64,000 bases of DNA. Origin: Mucilaginibacter sp. KACC 22773. GTDB taxonomy: Bacteria; Bacteroidota; Bacteroidia; Sphingobacteriales; Sphingobacteriaceae. Of the stretch, positions 26,778 through 35,605 are shown piece by piece. Under the pieces are notes generated by a model. That model was not told the origin of the DNA, ran no database searches, and saw only the letters and a list, made by a program, of their open reading frames with translations. The stretch's first letter is position 1. Each line of letters starts with the position of its first letter. The translations under genes were made by a program, and so were the position numbers. The DNA is taken from the NCBI RefSeq assembly GCF_028736215.1, contig NZ_CP117883.1, positions 7,440,001-7,504,000 on the forward strand, given 5' to 3'.

Positions 26778-28037
26778 CTACTTTCCCTTTACGAGTTCCG
26801 GGGCCTCCGTCAGCAAATCGTCAGTCAGCTTTTCAAACTCGTTGATAAACTCTTTATAATACTCTCCTGTACCGGGGCCACTAAAACCTGTGTGGATTTT
26901 ACGTACATCGCCGGCTTTATCAATGATAATGGTTGTTGGGAAACCCACTACTTTTGATAGCATGGGTAGGCTTTTGGATGTTTCGGCCTTATCGCTGGTA
27001 TAGCCGGTTATTAATAACTCGTAAGGAACATTAAAACGATTTTTTACCTGTAGCAATGCCTTTTGCGACTTGGCAAAATCGCTGCTGCGCTCATAGGCCA
27101 AACCAACAACCTCCACTCCTTTGGGCTGATATTTTTTGTAGTAGTTAACCATATAGGCGGTCTCGTCCATACAGTTGGGGCACCATGAGCCTAATATCTG
27201 TACAATAACCACCTTGTTTTTATATCGGTTGTCCTGCAACGAAATTGTTTTTCCTACCAGGTCTTTAAAAGCGAAATCTATTTTCTTAAAGCCTGGCTTC
27301 AGCGCGGTTAATGAGTATGCATCGGGGAGTTTTGCATTACCATTCTTTATAGCAGCCCAGGTTTGCATACCCGAGTAGCCCGCGTAAAATTTACCATCTG
27401 TAAGGGTTTTATCATCCTGAATAGTGGCTGTAAACGTGTAGGCATGGCCACCATCAAAGCAAGACAGGAACAATTTATTGCCGGCCACAATACCTTCCAG
27501 GTAGCGGTAATCGCCGGTGGTGGTTAAAAACGTTCCGGTTAGTTTGGCGCCAACCTGCTTAAATTCGCCTACGGTAGTATCGGCCCCTTCGCCCTCGCCA
27601 ATAATGGCCGACCAGCGGCCGCCTACGTTATAAGCCGGCTTTTCGGGCGCTTTCAAAAAACGCCATGGAGTATTGGGTGTAGCCGCAAACGGCGTTAACA
27701 CATCCTGGCTCGCCAGGTGCTTTATCCAGTTACCGGTTAGCTTATCGCCATCCAGCTTCAGTTTAAATTCTGAATTAAAAAGCGGCATATGTATAAAAAC
27801 AGAATCGCCCGCTGTAGCAACATCAACATCGGTAACCTTAAACCTTTCGGCACCGTTAATAATAGCCAACTGTTGTTTGCCCGCTGTATCCTTAACATCA
27901 AAATTGAACGGAATTTCGTTTCCCGACTTGGTTGTTAGCGCCCCGCGCCATATACCTGTTTTAAGTTTGGTTTGTGCCGTTGCTGTCAGCACAAGCAGGG
28001 CAGATGATAAAGCTACTATGATGGATTTTATTTTCAT
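26778..28037 (-). CDS. Exported TlpA-like thiol-disulfide redoxin
   Basis: A 419-residue exported protein. The start at 28037 (MKIKSIIVALSSALLVLTATAQ) gives a clean SPI signal; the upstream in-frame ATG at 28076 would place a non-signal segment before it. The N-terminal half (about 25-240) is a beta-rich region without known catalytic motif. The C-terminal thioredoxin-like AhpC/TSA-Redoxin domain (about 255-400) has the active site GSWCPNCMDE with Cys286 and Cys289, and cis-Pro context VVGFPTTIIID. A WCPNC motif is typical of TlpA/ResA reductases, which reduce disulfides or cytochrome c haem sites in the periplasm. The partner is not evident from neighbours. Confidence 0.88.
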   Translation of the reverse strand: MKIKSIIVALSSALLVLTATAQTKLKTGIWRGALTTKSGNEIPFNFDVKDTAGKQQLAIINGAERFKVTDVDVATAGDSVFIHMPLFNSEFKLKLDGDKLTGNWIKHLASQDVLTPFAATPNTPWRFLKAPEKPAYNVGGRWSAIIGEGEGADTTVGEFKQVGAKLTGTFLTTTGDYRYLEGIVAGNKLFLSCFDGGHAYTFTATIQDDKTLTDGKFYAGYSGMQTWAAIKNGNAKLPDAYSLTALKPGFKKIDFAFKDLVGKTISLQDNRYKNKVVIVQILGSWCPNCMDETAYMVNYYKKYQPKGVEVVGLAYERSSDFAKSQKALLQVKNRFNVPYELLITGYTSDKAETSKSLPMLSKVVGFPTTIIIDKAGDVRKIHTGFSGPGTGEYYKEFINEFEKLTDDLLTEAPELVKGK

Positions 28038-28095
28038 GTTGATGTAAAATAGTCTACAAAATTGGTATACTATCAAAAGTATAAAATTCAGGTGA

Positions 28096-29235
28096 TTATT
28101 TCAATATTCCGCGCGAAATTACAATTCGCTGAATTTCTGATGTACCTTCATAAATCTGGGTTATCTTGGCATCGCGCATCATACGCTCTACATGGTACTC
28201 TTTTACAAAGCCATATCCGCCATGAATTTGAACAGCCTCAACGGTGGTACGCATGGCCATATCCGATGCAAAAAGTTTGGCCATTGAACTGGCTTGCGCG
28301 TACGGATGGTTATGATCTTTTAACCAGGCAGCCCTCAGGCAAAGCAGGCGGGCTGCTTCAATTTCGGTAGCCATATCGGCAAGTTTAAATTGAATGCCCT
28401 GTAAGTCGGCCAGGGGCTTGCCAAAGGCCTTGCGCTGTTTTGAATATTGCAAAGCAAGTTCGTAAGCACCAGACGCTATTCCCAGCGCCTGCGCAGCTAT
28501 ACCTATGCGGCCGCCCTCCAATAATTTCATGGCAAATTTAAATCCGAAGCCCTCGTCGCCAATGCGGTTTTCCTTAGGTACTTTAACATCGTTGAACATG
28601 ATAGAATGGGTGTCTGAACCGCGTACTCCCATTTTATTTTCTTTGGGGCCTATGGTAAAACCCTCCATGCCTTTTTCAACAATAAGCGCGTTAATGCCAT
28701 TGTGCCGTTTGGCGGCATTAGTTTGCGCCATTACCAGGTAGGTAGATGCGGTACTGCCGTTAGTTATCCAGTTTTTGGTGCCGTTGAGTAAATAGTAGTC
28801 GCCCATATCAATGGCGGTAGTTTGCTGCGATGTAGCATCTGAGCCAGCCTCCGGTTCAGATAAGCAAAACGCACCTATCTTTTCGCCTTTGGCCAAAGGG
28901 ACTAAATATTTTTCTTTCTGAAACTCGTTGCCAAATTTTTCGATCCCATTGCAAACCAACGAGTTGTTTACCGAAAGGACGACCGCCGTAGAAGCATCAA
29001 CTTTCGAGATCTCTTCAATTGCCAGCACGTATGATATGGCATCCATGCCGCTGCCGCCATATTGCGGGGCAACCATCATTCCTAAAAAACCAAGCTTGCC
29101 CAGTTTTTTAATTTGTTCGGCCGGAAATTTCTGGTGTTCGTCCCGTTCAATAACGCCGGGTTTTAATTCGGTTTGGGCAAAGTCACGGGCTGCCTGTTTA
29201 ATCATCAGTTGCTCTTCTGTAAATTCAAATTGCAT
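28096..29235 (-). CDS. Acyl-CoA dehydrogenase
   Basis: A 379-residue FAD enzyme of short/medium-chain acyl-CoA dehydrogenase type. The motifs are FCLSEPEAGSDATS (FAD/substrate loop, about 125-138), NGTKNWITNG, GVRGSDTHSIMFNDVKVP, and the C-terminal GGYGFVKEYHVERMMRDAKI with IYEGTSEIQRIVISRGIL. The Glu of YEGT is the usual catalytic base position. The electron acceptor would be ETF. Adjacent genes do not form a fatty-acid degradation operon, so chain-length preference cannot be inferred. It lies 58 bp from the redoxin gene on the same strand. Confidence 0.95.
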   Translation of the reverse strand: MQFEFTEEQLMIKQAARDFAQTELKPGVIERDEHQKFPAEQIKKLGKLGFLGMMVAPQYGGSGMDAISYVLAIEEISKVDASTAVVLSVNNSLVCNGIEKFGNEFQKEKYLVPLAKGEKIGAFCLSEPEAGSDATSQQTTAIDMGDYYLLNGTKNWITNGSTASTYLVMAQTNAAKRHNGINALIVEKGMEGFTIGPKENKMGVRGSDTHSIMFNDVKVPKENRIGDEGFGFKFAMKLLEGGRIGIAAQALGIASGAYELALQYSKQRKAFGKPLADLQGIQFKLADMATEIEAARLLCLRAAWLKDHNHPYAQASSMAKLFASDMAMRTTVEAVQIHGGYGFVKEYHVERMMRDAKITQIYEGTSEIQRIVISRGILK

Positions 29236-29386
29236 AGTATGATAAAAAGCTAAATATAGTAATTACGTATGTAATTGTACATATGTTAACCCGCAGGTAC
29301 CCGGGTTCTGTCCATCGCCAAAACCACACCCCTGTCAATCAAACCTAATCTTTAAAATCCGGTTAAATAATCAGCAAAATCAATGG

Positions 29387-29394
29387 TATATTTG
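29387..29394 (+). promoter_or_regulatory. Bacteroidota -7 element (TATATTTG) immediately before ispH
   Basis: TATATTTG matches TAnnTTTG exactly and ends only 7 bp before the ispH ATG at 29402, implying a leaderless or near-leaderless mRNA. Confidence 0.55.
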
Positions 29395-29401
29395 CAACAC
29401 C

Positions 29402-30253
29402 ATGGGAGCATATAACTTAAAGGTTACTATTGATCAGGATTCGGGCTTTTGCTTCGGAGTAGTTTATGCCATTGATATGGCCGAAGAGATACTGGCCGAA
29501 GATGGCTACCTATACTGCCTTGGCGACATTGTACATAACGACGAAGAAGTTGAGCGCCTGAAAGCACAGGGCCTGCGTATTATTGAGCACGCCGAACTGA
29601 AAAACCTGCGTAACGAGAAAGTACTTATCCGCGCCCACGGGGAAGCCCCGGATACTTATCGCATCGCTTTGGAGAACAACATAACCCTGATAGATGCATC
29701 GTGCCCGGTGGTATTAAAGCTGCAAAACCGTATCAAAACATCATATGATTCGAACGAGAAGATCCTGATCTTTGGCAAGCACGGCCATGCCGAGGTTGTT
29801 GGCCTGCAGGGGCAAACTAACAATGAAGCCCTGGTTTTTCAGGATATTGCCGAACTGGACAATATGGAGTTACCGCAAAATATTACGTTGTACAGCCAGA
29901 CCACCAAAAGCATGGAAAAGTTTTACCATGTAAAGGATGAGTTGATAGCCCGTGGATATAACCTTAAAGCCAATGATACCATTTGCCGCCAGGTATCAAA
30001 CCGGGATAAGGATTTGCCAAAGTTTGCCGCCCGTTTTGATAAGATAGTTTTTGTATCGGGCAAAAAATCTTCAAACGGTAAAGTACTATTTGAAGTTTGC
30101 CGCAAGCATAATCCCAATACTTATTTCATTTCGTCGGCAGACGAATTAGTGCCATCTATGTTTTCTCCAAATGATACCGTGGGCATTGCCGGCGCTACAT
30201 CAACCCCTATGTGGCTGATGCAACAAGTAAAAGAAGCTATTGAAAGTATTTAG
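29402..30253 (+). CDS. ispH: 4-hydroxy-3-methylbut-2-enyl diphosphate reductase
   Basis: A 283-residue [4Fe-4S] enzyme that makes IPP and DMAPP in the last step of the MEP pathway. The three cluster cysteines are visible: Cys17 (DQDSGFCFGVVYAI), Cys101 (IDASCPVVLKLQ) and Cys195 (NDTICRQVSNRDKDLP). Further family motifs are GHAEVVGLQGQ, YSQTTKS and GATSTPMWLMQQV. The start at 29402 (MGAYNLKVTIDQDSGFCFG) has a -7 promoter box ending only 7 bp away. A carotenoid-ketolase-like gene follows 30 bp downstream, which fits isoprenoid use. Confidence 0.97.
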   Translation: MGAYNLKVTIDQDSGFCFGVVYAIDMAEEILAEDGYLYCLGDIVHNDEEVERLKAQGLRIIEHAELKNLRNEKVLIRAHGEAPDTYRIALENNITLIDASCPVVLKLQNRIKTSYDSNEKILIFGKHGHAEVVGLQGQTNNEALVFQDIAELDNMELPQNITLYSQTTKSMEKFYHVKDELIARGYNLKANDTICRQVSNRDKDLPKFAARFDKIVFVSGKKSSNGKVLFEVCRKHNPNTYFISSADELVPSMFSPNDTVGIAGATSTPMWLMQQVKEAIESI

Positions 30254-30283
30254 CAGCACGCTTTTTGCTGTTGTATAATCCGC

Positions 30284-30982
30284 ATGCAAAAAAGCCCATC
30301 CAATATTGGTTTGCTGGTTGCCCTGGTGGTAATAGGTTGCTGGACCACTTCCGCTATTTTATTAATGCAATGGCATTTTAGTTTTACTAATCCACTGGTT
30401 TACATCCTGGTACTGGTGCAAATGCATTTATATACCGGCTTGTTTATTACTGCGCACGATGCCATGCATGGCACCATATCACCCAATCGGGGCATCAACA
30501 ACTTAATTGGCTACCTGTGCACTTTTTTATACGCGGCATTCTGGTACCCACAGTTGTATGCCAAGCATCACTTGCATCACAACCACGTACATACAAATCA
30601 TGATCCTGATTACCACAATGGCCATTTCTGGAACTGGTATGTGAGGTTTATCCGCAACTATCTTTCTATATGGCAAATTGTGGCAATGGCAATATTATTC
30701 AACTTATTAAAAATTTGGATTCCCCAACAAAACCTGCTGTTTTTTTGGGTAGCGCCATCGTTGATGAGCACATTGCAGTTATTCTATTTTGGCACCTACC
30801 AACCCCACAAAGGCGAACATGATAATATATATTTTGCCCGAAGCCAAAAGAAAAACCACGTACTGGCCTTTTTTAGCTGCTATTTTTTTGGCTATCATTA
30901 TGAGCATCATCACTCACCGGGAACGCCGTGGTGGATGATGTGGAAGGTAAAGCCAGGAGTTAAGAATCAAGAATCAAGATAG
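30284..30982 (+). CDS. Fatty-acid-desaturase superfamily / CrtW-like carotenoid ketolase
   Basis: A 232-residue membrane di-iron enzyme. Histidine boxes are HDAMHG (H58-H62), HHLHH (H95-H99) and HYEHHH (H205-H210, in the context FFGYHYEHHHSPGTPWW). The HDAMHG and HHxxP-x-x-PWW features resemble CrtW beta-carotene 4-ketolases more than acyl-lipid desaturases, and the upstream ispH supplies isoprenoid precursors; a carotenoid substrate is therefore favoured but not proven. Four hydrophobic helices are visible (about 10-30, 38-55, 72-90, 130-170). The last six residues (KNQESR) are translated from an intergenic word repeat that overlaps the stop codon, so the ancestral C-terminus may have been different. 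Confidence 0.85.
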   Translation: MQKSPSNIGLLVALVVIGCWTTSAILLMQWHFSFTNPLVYILVLVQMHLYTGLFITAHDAMHGTISPNRGINNLIGYLCTFLYAAFWYPQLYAKHHLHHNHVHTNHDPDYHNGHFWNWYVRFIRNYLSIWQIVAMAILFNLLKIWIPQQNLLFFWVAPSLMSTLQLFYFGTYQPHKGEHDNIYFARSQKKNHVLAFFSCYFFGYHYEHHHSPGTPWWMMWKVKPGVKNQESR

Positions 30983-31168
30983 CTGCACTTGTATGTTGTT
31001 GATACCAGCAAGCCCTGCGTCAGGCTTTCAGGTGTCTTGGCTCTTAAACGTCTTCTTTGTTTCGCCACCAAAACTAAAGGTGCCTTGACTCTTGGTTGTT
31101 AGTTCTAAATCCTTTTTTGCTTCGCCGCCAAACAGTAGCCGGTCGTAACTCTTGATTCTTGATTCTCT
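30958..31168. repeat. Inverted word-repeat pair, 'TCAAGAATCAAGA' family (locus B1)
   Basis: The left arm TTAAGAATCAAGAATCAAGA (about 30960-30979) lies inside the 3' end of the desaturase gene; the right arm TAACTCTTGATTCTTGATTC (31146-31165) is complementary. Between them lie two diverged copies of a CTTCGCCnCCAAA-containing unit (about 31049-31090 and 31113-31150). The rest of the gap to hemH (31248) is AT-rich and has no gene. Confidence 0.8.
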
Positions 31169-31247
31169 TCCTGTTACCCTTTTGTAATTTATTTATCCCA
31201 TACCCCTTTGCCGGGCCAAAAATTCTTAATTTCGCACACTGAAAATT

Positions 31248-32279
31248 ATGGGCAAAAAAGGTGTTTTATTAGTCAACTTAGGTACACCAAACAGCGCGTC
31301 GACAGCTGATGTGCGTACCTACCTCAATGAATTTTTGATGGATCCGCGGGTTATTGATATTAACCCTGTGCTACGTACCTTACTGGTTCGTGGGATAATT
31401 GTTCCGTTCCGCGCGCCAAAATCAGCCAAGTTATACCGGGCTATCTGGAGCGACACTACCGGGTCGCCGCTGATGCACTACAGTATTTTACAACAGGAAG
31501 CTTTAAAGCAACGCCTGGGCGACGAGTATGTTGTTGAGTTGGCAATGCGTTACCAAAACCCAACTATCGAATCGGCTTTGAACAGGCTGAAGGATGCATT
31601 GGTTGATGATATCCAGGTGATAGCCCTTTTCCCTCAATATGCGTCGGCCAGTACAGGATCTGTTTATGATAAGGTGATGGAATTGCTGATGCTGTGGCCA
31701 ACCAAACCTACCATATCATTTGTGAACTCGTTTCATGACAATGAACTGATGATTGCCACCTTTGCCGAAAACGGCGCCAAATACGAACCCGAAAAGTTTG
31801 ACCATGTGCTGTTCAGTTTTCACGGCCTACCGCAAAGGCAATTGATTAAAGCCGACCATACCCACAAACACTGCCTAAAAGTCGATAAATGTTGCGAAAC
31901 AATTACCGATGCCAATAAATTTTGCTATTCGGCCCAATCGTACCATACGGCAAAACTGATTGCCGAAAAACTGAATATCCCCACAGAAAAATATACCGTC
32001 TGTTTTCAATCGCGCCTGGGTAACGACCCATGGGTACAACCATACACCAGCGAAATTGTAGCCAACCTGGCCAAAGCCGGCAAAAAAAGCCTGCTGGTGT
32101 TTTGCCCAGCCTTTGTGGCCGATTGCCTGGAAACCGTTTATGAAGTAACCACCGAGTATGGCGACGAGTTTAAAGCCCTTGGCGGCGAACGCGTACAGCT
32201 GGTAGAAAGCCTGAACGATTCACCAACATGGATTTCGGCACTGGAAAAGATGGTTAGGGATAACCATATATCGGCATAG
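31248..32279 (+). CDS. hemH: Ferrochelatase
   Basis: A 343-residue enzyme that inserts Fe2+ into protoporphyrin IX. Diagnostic features are the start KKGVLLVNLGTPNSASTADV, LFPQYASASTGSV, the catalytic-His segment FSFHGLPQRQL, YTVCFQSRLGNDPWVQPYT and FCPAFVADCLETVYE. A cysteine cluster (HCLKVDKCCET) follows the active-site His, compatible with a metal-binding insertion seen in some bacterial ferrochelatases. The ATG at 31248 gives the family start. Monocistronic; the 111 bp to the convergent kinase gene show no strong terminator. Confidence 0.96.
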   Translation: MGKKGVLLVNLGTPNSASTADVRTYLNEFLMDPRVIDINPVLRTLLVRGIIVPFRAPKSAKLYRAIWSDTTGSPLMHYSILQQEALKQRLGDEYVVELAMRYQNPTIESALNRLKDALVDDIQVIALFPQYASASTGSVYDKVMELLMLWPTKPTISFVNSFHDNELMIATFAENGAKYEPEKFDHVLFSFHGLPQRQLIKADHTHKHCLKVDKCCETITDANKFCYSAQSYHTAKLIAEKLNIPTEKYTVCFQSRLGNDPWVQPYTSEIVANLAKAGKKSLLVFCPAFVADCLETVYEVTTEYGDEFKALGGERVQLVESLNDSPTWISALEKMVRDNHISA

Positions 32280-32389
32280 CTACTTAATCAACAGTTTCTG
32301 TAGTACAGCACTTTTTCCGCCGGTTTAGAACTTTTTTAGACTATTGCCCCGGGGCTAACTGCATTTAAGGTGGCAGCATCCAGGTAAAC

Positions 32390-34168
32390 TTATAACGGCT
32401 TACCTGTAACCGGTACATATACCGATACCAGCGTACCCCTGCCTACCTGTGAATCAAGTTCGACTTTACCCTTCAAAAAATTAATTCGCGACCGCAGGTT
32501 GTTCAGCCCCATTCCACCCGGGGTTTCGGAGCTGGCAGCATCAAAGCCCAGGCCGTTATCTTCAATAGTAAGGCTGATATTTGTCTCATCCCTTATCAAC
32601 GAAATATCAAGCCGGCTTGCATTGGCGTGCTTCATTACATTGTTCACACTTTCCTGTAAAACCCGGTACAAAATAATTTCGATGGTATCATCAAACGGGG
32701 CATCAAAGCCTTTGCTGTAAAAATTTATGGCTATAGTATTGTTTTCAATATTCTCAATAAACTGTTTAACAACCTGTGCAAGGCCTGTTTTATGAAGCGC
32801 CCAGGGCATCATATTGTGCGATATTGTTCGTACTTCCCTAAAGCCATAATCAACCAGGTTTATCGCCTTTTCAAATCGCTTTCGCTGATCTTCATTTACA
32901 AAAGGCAGCTCGCCGCCAATAACCGTTAAGTTAATTTTTGCTGCCGACATGGTTTGGCTTACGCTATCGTGCAAATCCTGCGCAATTCGCCTGCGCTCGC
33001 TTTCTTCAGTTTCAATAATAGCCTGCATAGCCGCGTTGCGTTGCTTTAGCTGCGCTTGCTTATAAAAAATAAAAACTATCAAAAGTATCAGCAATACAAA
33101 AACAATGATGCCTACCATCCAGTAATTGCGTTTGGTTATTTCAAACTGCTGTTTCAGCAGCTGGTCTTCCCGCTGTGTTATTTCGTACCTGGTTTGTAGT
33201 TCATCAATGGTTTTTGAGTTTTTTGTAGTACTTAATGCGGCATGCTTTTTTAAATAAAAAAGCGATTGTTTGTAATTGCCCATTTGCCCATACAAATCGG
33301 CTATCTCGTTAACAGCACTGTTTTGCATGTCGGTATAATTTATCTGTGTTGCGTATTGCAAACAATTTTGCAAAGCATCCAGCGCCTGAGGATACATCTT
33401 TTTGCTTTTATATAACTGGCCCAGGTTAAAATAATTAATGGTAAGCGCAAGGGTATCACTTAATGCTTTTTTAGTTTCTATCGTTTTTAAAATGTCGGGC
33501 ACCTGGATGTTTTTTTGTTTCATGCTCCCCAAAACATCGCCCATAAAACTATGGCTGTAAGCTTCAGAGGTATTTGCCTTCGCTTTTTTTACAAAATCAA
33601 TCGAATCGCCGATGTCAAAAGATTGCTTGTAATAATTTAGCGCCTCCTGGTAATTTTGCCTGGCTTCATACAGCCGGCCAAGGCCGCTTAAGGCAAACAT
33701 CAGCGTTTGGCGAGTGCCTGTTTTGGGTGCCAGGTCTATCGCCGCGTTGTAAAGACTAATGGCCTTATCGTAATTTTTTTGCCTGGCATACACCTCTGCC
33801 AACCGCATATAGTCATCGGCCAAAACATGCTGCTGGTTTATGGCCGCCAACACATTCGCCGCCTTATCGCAATAATGGGCTGTAGAATCATAATTGCCTT
33901 TAAAAAAATAAATTGCAGCTATGCTTCTTAGCATTAAACCGGTTACTTTTTTATCATGAAGCATCATAGCAAGATTTAGCCCTATCCGGGCAACAGGCAA
34001 AATTTCTTCTGTATTTTTTGCGGTCAGATAAGCCACAGTTTTTTCGGCGGCGGTTAAGCGCATAGTGGCTGGTAAATTACCAACCACTATTTTTCTTAAA
34101 CTATCAATATTCTGACCGGAACACGGAAGGATAATTGAAAGAAACAAAAGCAAAAACAAGTATTTCAT
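32390..34168 (-). CDS. TPR-containing sensor histidine kinase (HisKA_3 type)
   Basis: A 592-residue sensor. A signal peptide (MKYLFLLLFLSIILPCSGQ) is followed by a periplasmic block of about six TPR repeats (60-310; e.g. ADDYMRLAEVYARQKNYDKA, FALSGLGRLYEARQNYQEAL), one transmembrane helix (350-369), a coiled linker and a HisKA_3 dimerization domain with His400 in RRRIAQDLHDSVSQ. The HATPase_c domain has the N-box ESVNNVMKHA, the G1 box DNGLGFD and the G2 box GGMGLNNLRSR. This is the NarX/LiaS-like architecture common in Bacteroidota. No LuxR-type response regulator is next to it, so its partner is elsewhere. Confidence 0.92.
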   Translation of the reverse strand: MKYLFLLLFLSIILPCSGQNIDSLRKIVVGNLPATMRLTAAEKTVAYLTAKNTEEILPVARIGLNLAMMLHDKKVTGLMLRSIAAIYFFKGNYDSTAHYCDKAANVLAAINQQHVLADDYMRLAEVYARQKNYDKAISLYNAAIDLAPKTGTRQTLMFALSGLGRLYEARQNYQEALNYYKQSFDIGDSIDFVKKAKANTSEAYSHSFMGDVLGSMKQKNIQVPDILKTIETKKALSDTLALTINYFNLGQLYKSKKMYPQALDALQNCLQYATQINYTDMQNSAVNEIADLYGQMGNYKQSLFYLKKHAALSTTKNSKTIDELQTRYEITQREDQLLKQQFEITKRNYWMVGIIVFVLLILLIVFIFYKQAQLKQRNAAMQAIIETEESERRRIAQDLHDSVSQTMSAAKINLTVIGGELPFVNEDQRKRFEKAINLVDYGFREVRTISHNMMPWALHKTGLAQVVKQFIENIENNTIAINFYSKGFDAPFDDTIEIILYRVLQESVNNVMKHANASRLDISLIRDETNISLTIEDNGLGFDAASSETPGGMGLNNLRSRINFLKGKVELDSQVGRGTLVSVYVPVTGKPL

Positions 34169-34202
34169 ATCCCGGGTGTATGCCCCCAGTTAAAGATAGT
34201 AA

Positions 34203-34421
34203 TTATAAGCCTCGAAAAAAAAACTGCGATTGTATAATAACTACCAGTAATGCCGATAATATGGCCAATACCGAAAACAGTGTTTGCCTTCGCTTCGCCC
34301 CCTCTATATCGGGTATCTTGCCTGTACCGCGCAACCTGTTAAATTTCAGGTTGTATAACCGTGATAACACTACAAATACAACTGGGGTACAATAAGCTAA
34401 ATATTCTAAAATGGTTGTCAT
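34203..34421 (-). CDS. Small two-helix membrane protein
   Basis: A 72-residue protein beginning MTTILEYLAYCTPVVFVVLS. The ATG at 34421 is preferred over 34445 because it has a purine-rich AAGGGAT just ahead. Helix 1 (about 4-22) and helix 2 (about 48-68; LAILSALLVVIIQSQFF) flank a basic loop (RLRGTGKIPDIEGAKRRQ). It lies 34 bp upstream of the histidine kinase on the same strand, so it may be co-transcribed and possibly an accessory membrane partner. No known family is recognised. Confidence 0.55.
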   Translation of the reverse strand: MTTILEYLAYCTPVVFVVLSRLYNLKFNRLRGTGKIPDIEGAKRRQTLFSVLAILSALLVVIIQSQFFFRGL

Positions 34422-34445
34422 ATCCCTTAATTTTAGGTGAAACAA

Positions 34446-34829
34446 ATTGATTTAGCAACCTATAAATACAGCCTGCAACTGCCGGCGATATTTATTAAGT
34501 TTTGCATACCACAATTTTATAGAGTTAAAAAAAAGCACACAATACAAAGCAATTGGTATTTTTGGGAGAGTCAATAAAGTGTAGATTTACAAATAATTAG
34601 TACGATGAAAAGGAAAACAGAAAAGGCGGCTTGGCAGCGTAACTCCGAAAGCGTTTGTTACTGCTGATTTTGAGTGCTAATAAGTTAAAAAAAGCTAACT
34701 TTAATATGGATTGCCTACGCTGGGTGCAAACCAATAAAAGGACCAACAACTTACATTATATATTTCAACAAAACATAATCAATCATTTTATAACAAGCTA
34801 ACAGCTTTTATAAAAAAGATAGTCATTTA
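34446..34829. other. 384-bp intergenic region without a supported gene
   Basis: AT-rich. A TATTTTTG -7-like box lies at 34557-34564 and a 20-codon reading frame begins at 34605, but neither is backed by other evidence. Probably holds the promoter of the proline-rich protein gene. Confidence 0.4.
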
Positions 34830-35570
34830 ATGGAAACATACCTGATCAAAAAAACAAGGAAAATCAAAGTCCGCAGCAAAATGCTGATGGCCTTGGTTTT
34901 TACTATTATAACCATTGCCTGCTGCCTAAACCAGGTGATAGCCCAAAGCAGAACCAATCAGTCCGATTGGAACGTACCGCCGCCTGTACCACCACCCTTA
35001 CATCCTGGTACCCAGGTAAAAGGGGGCACCAATGGTAAGCCTCCGTTGGATAAACCCGTTGCGCTTAGCCTGAGCGATATTCCTCCGGTTTCGTTACCGC
35101 CGGCGCCTCCCGTGCAAATGCCGGTTTTGGCCGCTGTTTCAACGGTGTCGCCGGTGGTAAATACGCCCGATCAGCCAACTATATTGGGTATTGGGGCCAA
35201 CCTGCCCGAAATTCCTATGCCCGGAGCGCCCGAAACTCCCGGGTTGCCAAAACAATCCCTGCGTGATTTACCGGTAACATCAATTCCCGAGCTGCCGATA
35301 CCTGCATCGCCCGAATTGCCCACTTTGCCTGCCGAGCCGATACCTTCGGGCCAGCCAGTGCCTGCAAACATATCCATGCCGGCTATGCCCGAGGTACTTA
35401 CCCCCGCCATGCCTAACCCGCCGGCAAACGGGGGCGGATTAGAACCTTGGCCCAGCCCGGGGATTCCTGAAAATGCCAATTTTAAGCTGATTACCGCGAC
35501 CGTAAAAGAAGGCAGGACAGGTAGTATAAAAGGCGCAAAAAAAGTTAAATCTAAATCAGTTAAAAAATAA
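34830..35570 (+). CDS. Secreted proline-rich protein of unknown function
   Basis: A 246-residue protein with no recognised family. The start may be ATG 34830 or the internal ATG 34881 (MLMALVFTIITIACCLNQ), which gives a normal signal peptide ending VIAQS. The mature part is an almost continuous Pro/Leu/Ala/Ser region (about 45-215) with recurring IPxLPxP and PxMPxxP units (for example SIPELPIPASPELPTLP and PAMPEVLTPAMPNPP). The tail is strongly basic (SIKGAKKVKSKSVKK). It could be an extended spacer or envelope protein; the basic tail would bind an acidic polymer. The next gene starts 35 bp downstream, so the two are probably co-transcribed. Confidence 0.65.
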   Translation: METYLIKKTRKIKVRSKMLMALVFTIITIACCLNQVIAQSRTNQSDWNVPPPVPPPLHPGTQVKGGTNGKPPLDKPVALSLSDIPPVSLPPAPPVQMPVLAAVSTVSPVVNTPDQPTILGIGANLPEIPMPGAPETPGLPKQSLRDLPVTSIPELPIPASPELPTLPAEPIPSGQPVPANISMPAMPEVLTPAMPNPPANGGGLEPWPSPGIPENANFKLITATVKEGRTGSIKGAKKVKSKSVKK

Positions 35571-35605
35571 AACAGGCTGGCTTAGTAATAGGCCAGATAG
35601 CAATC

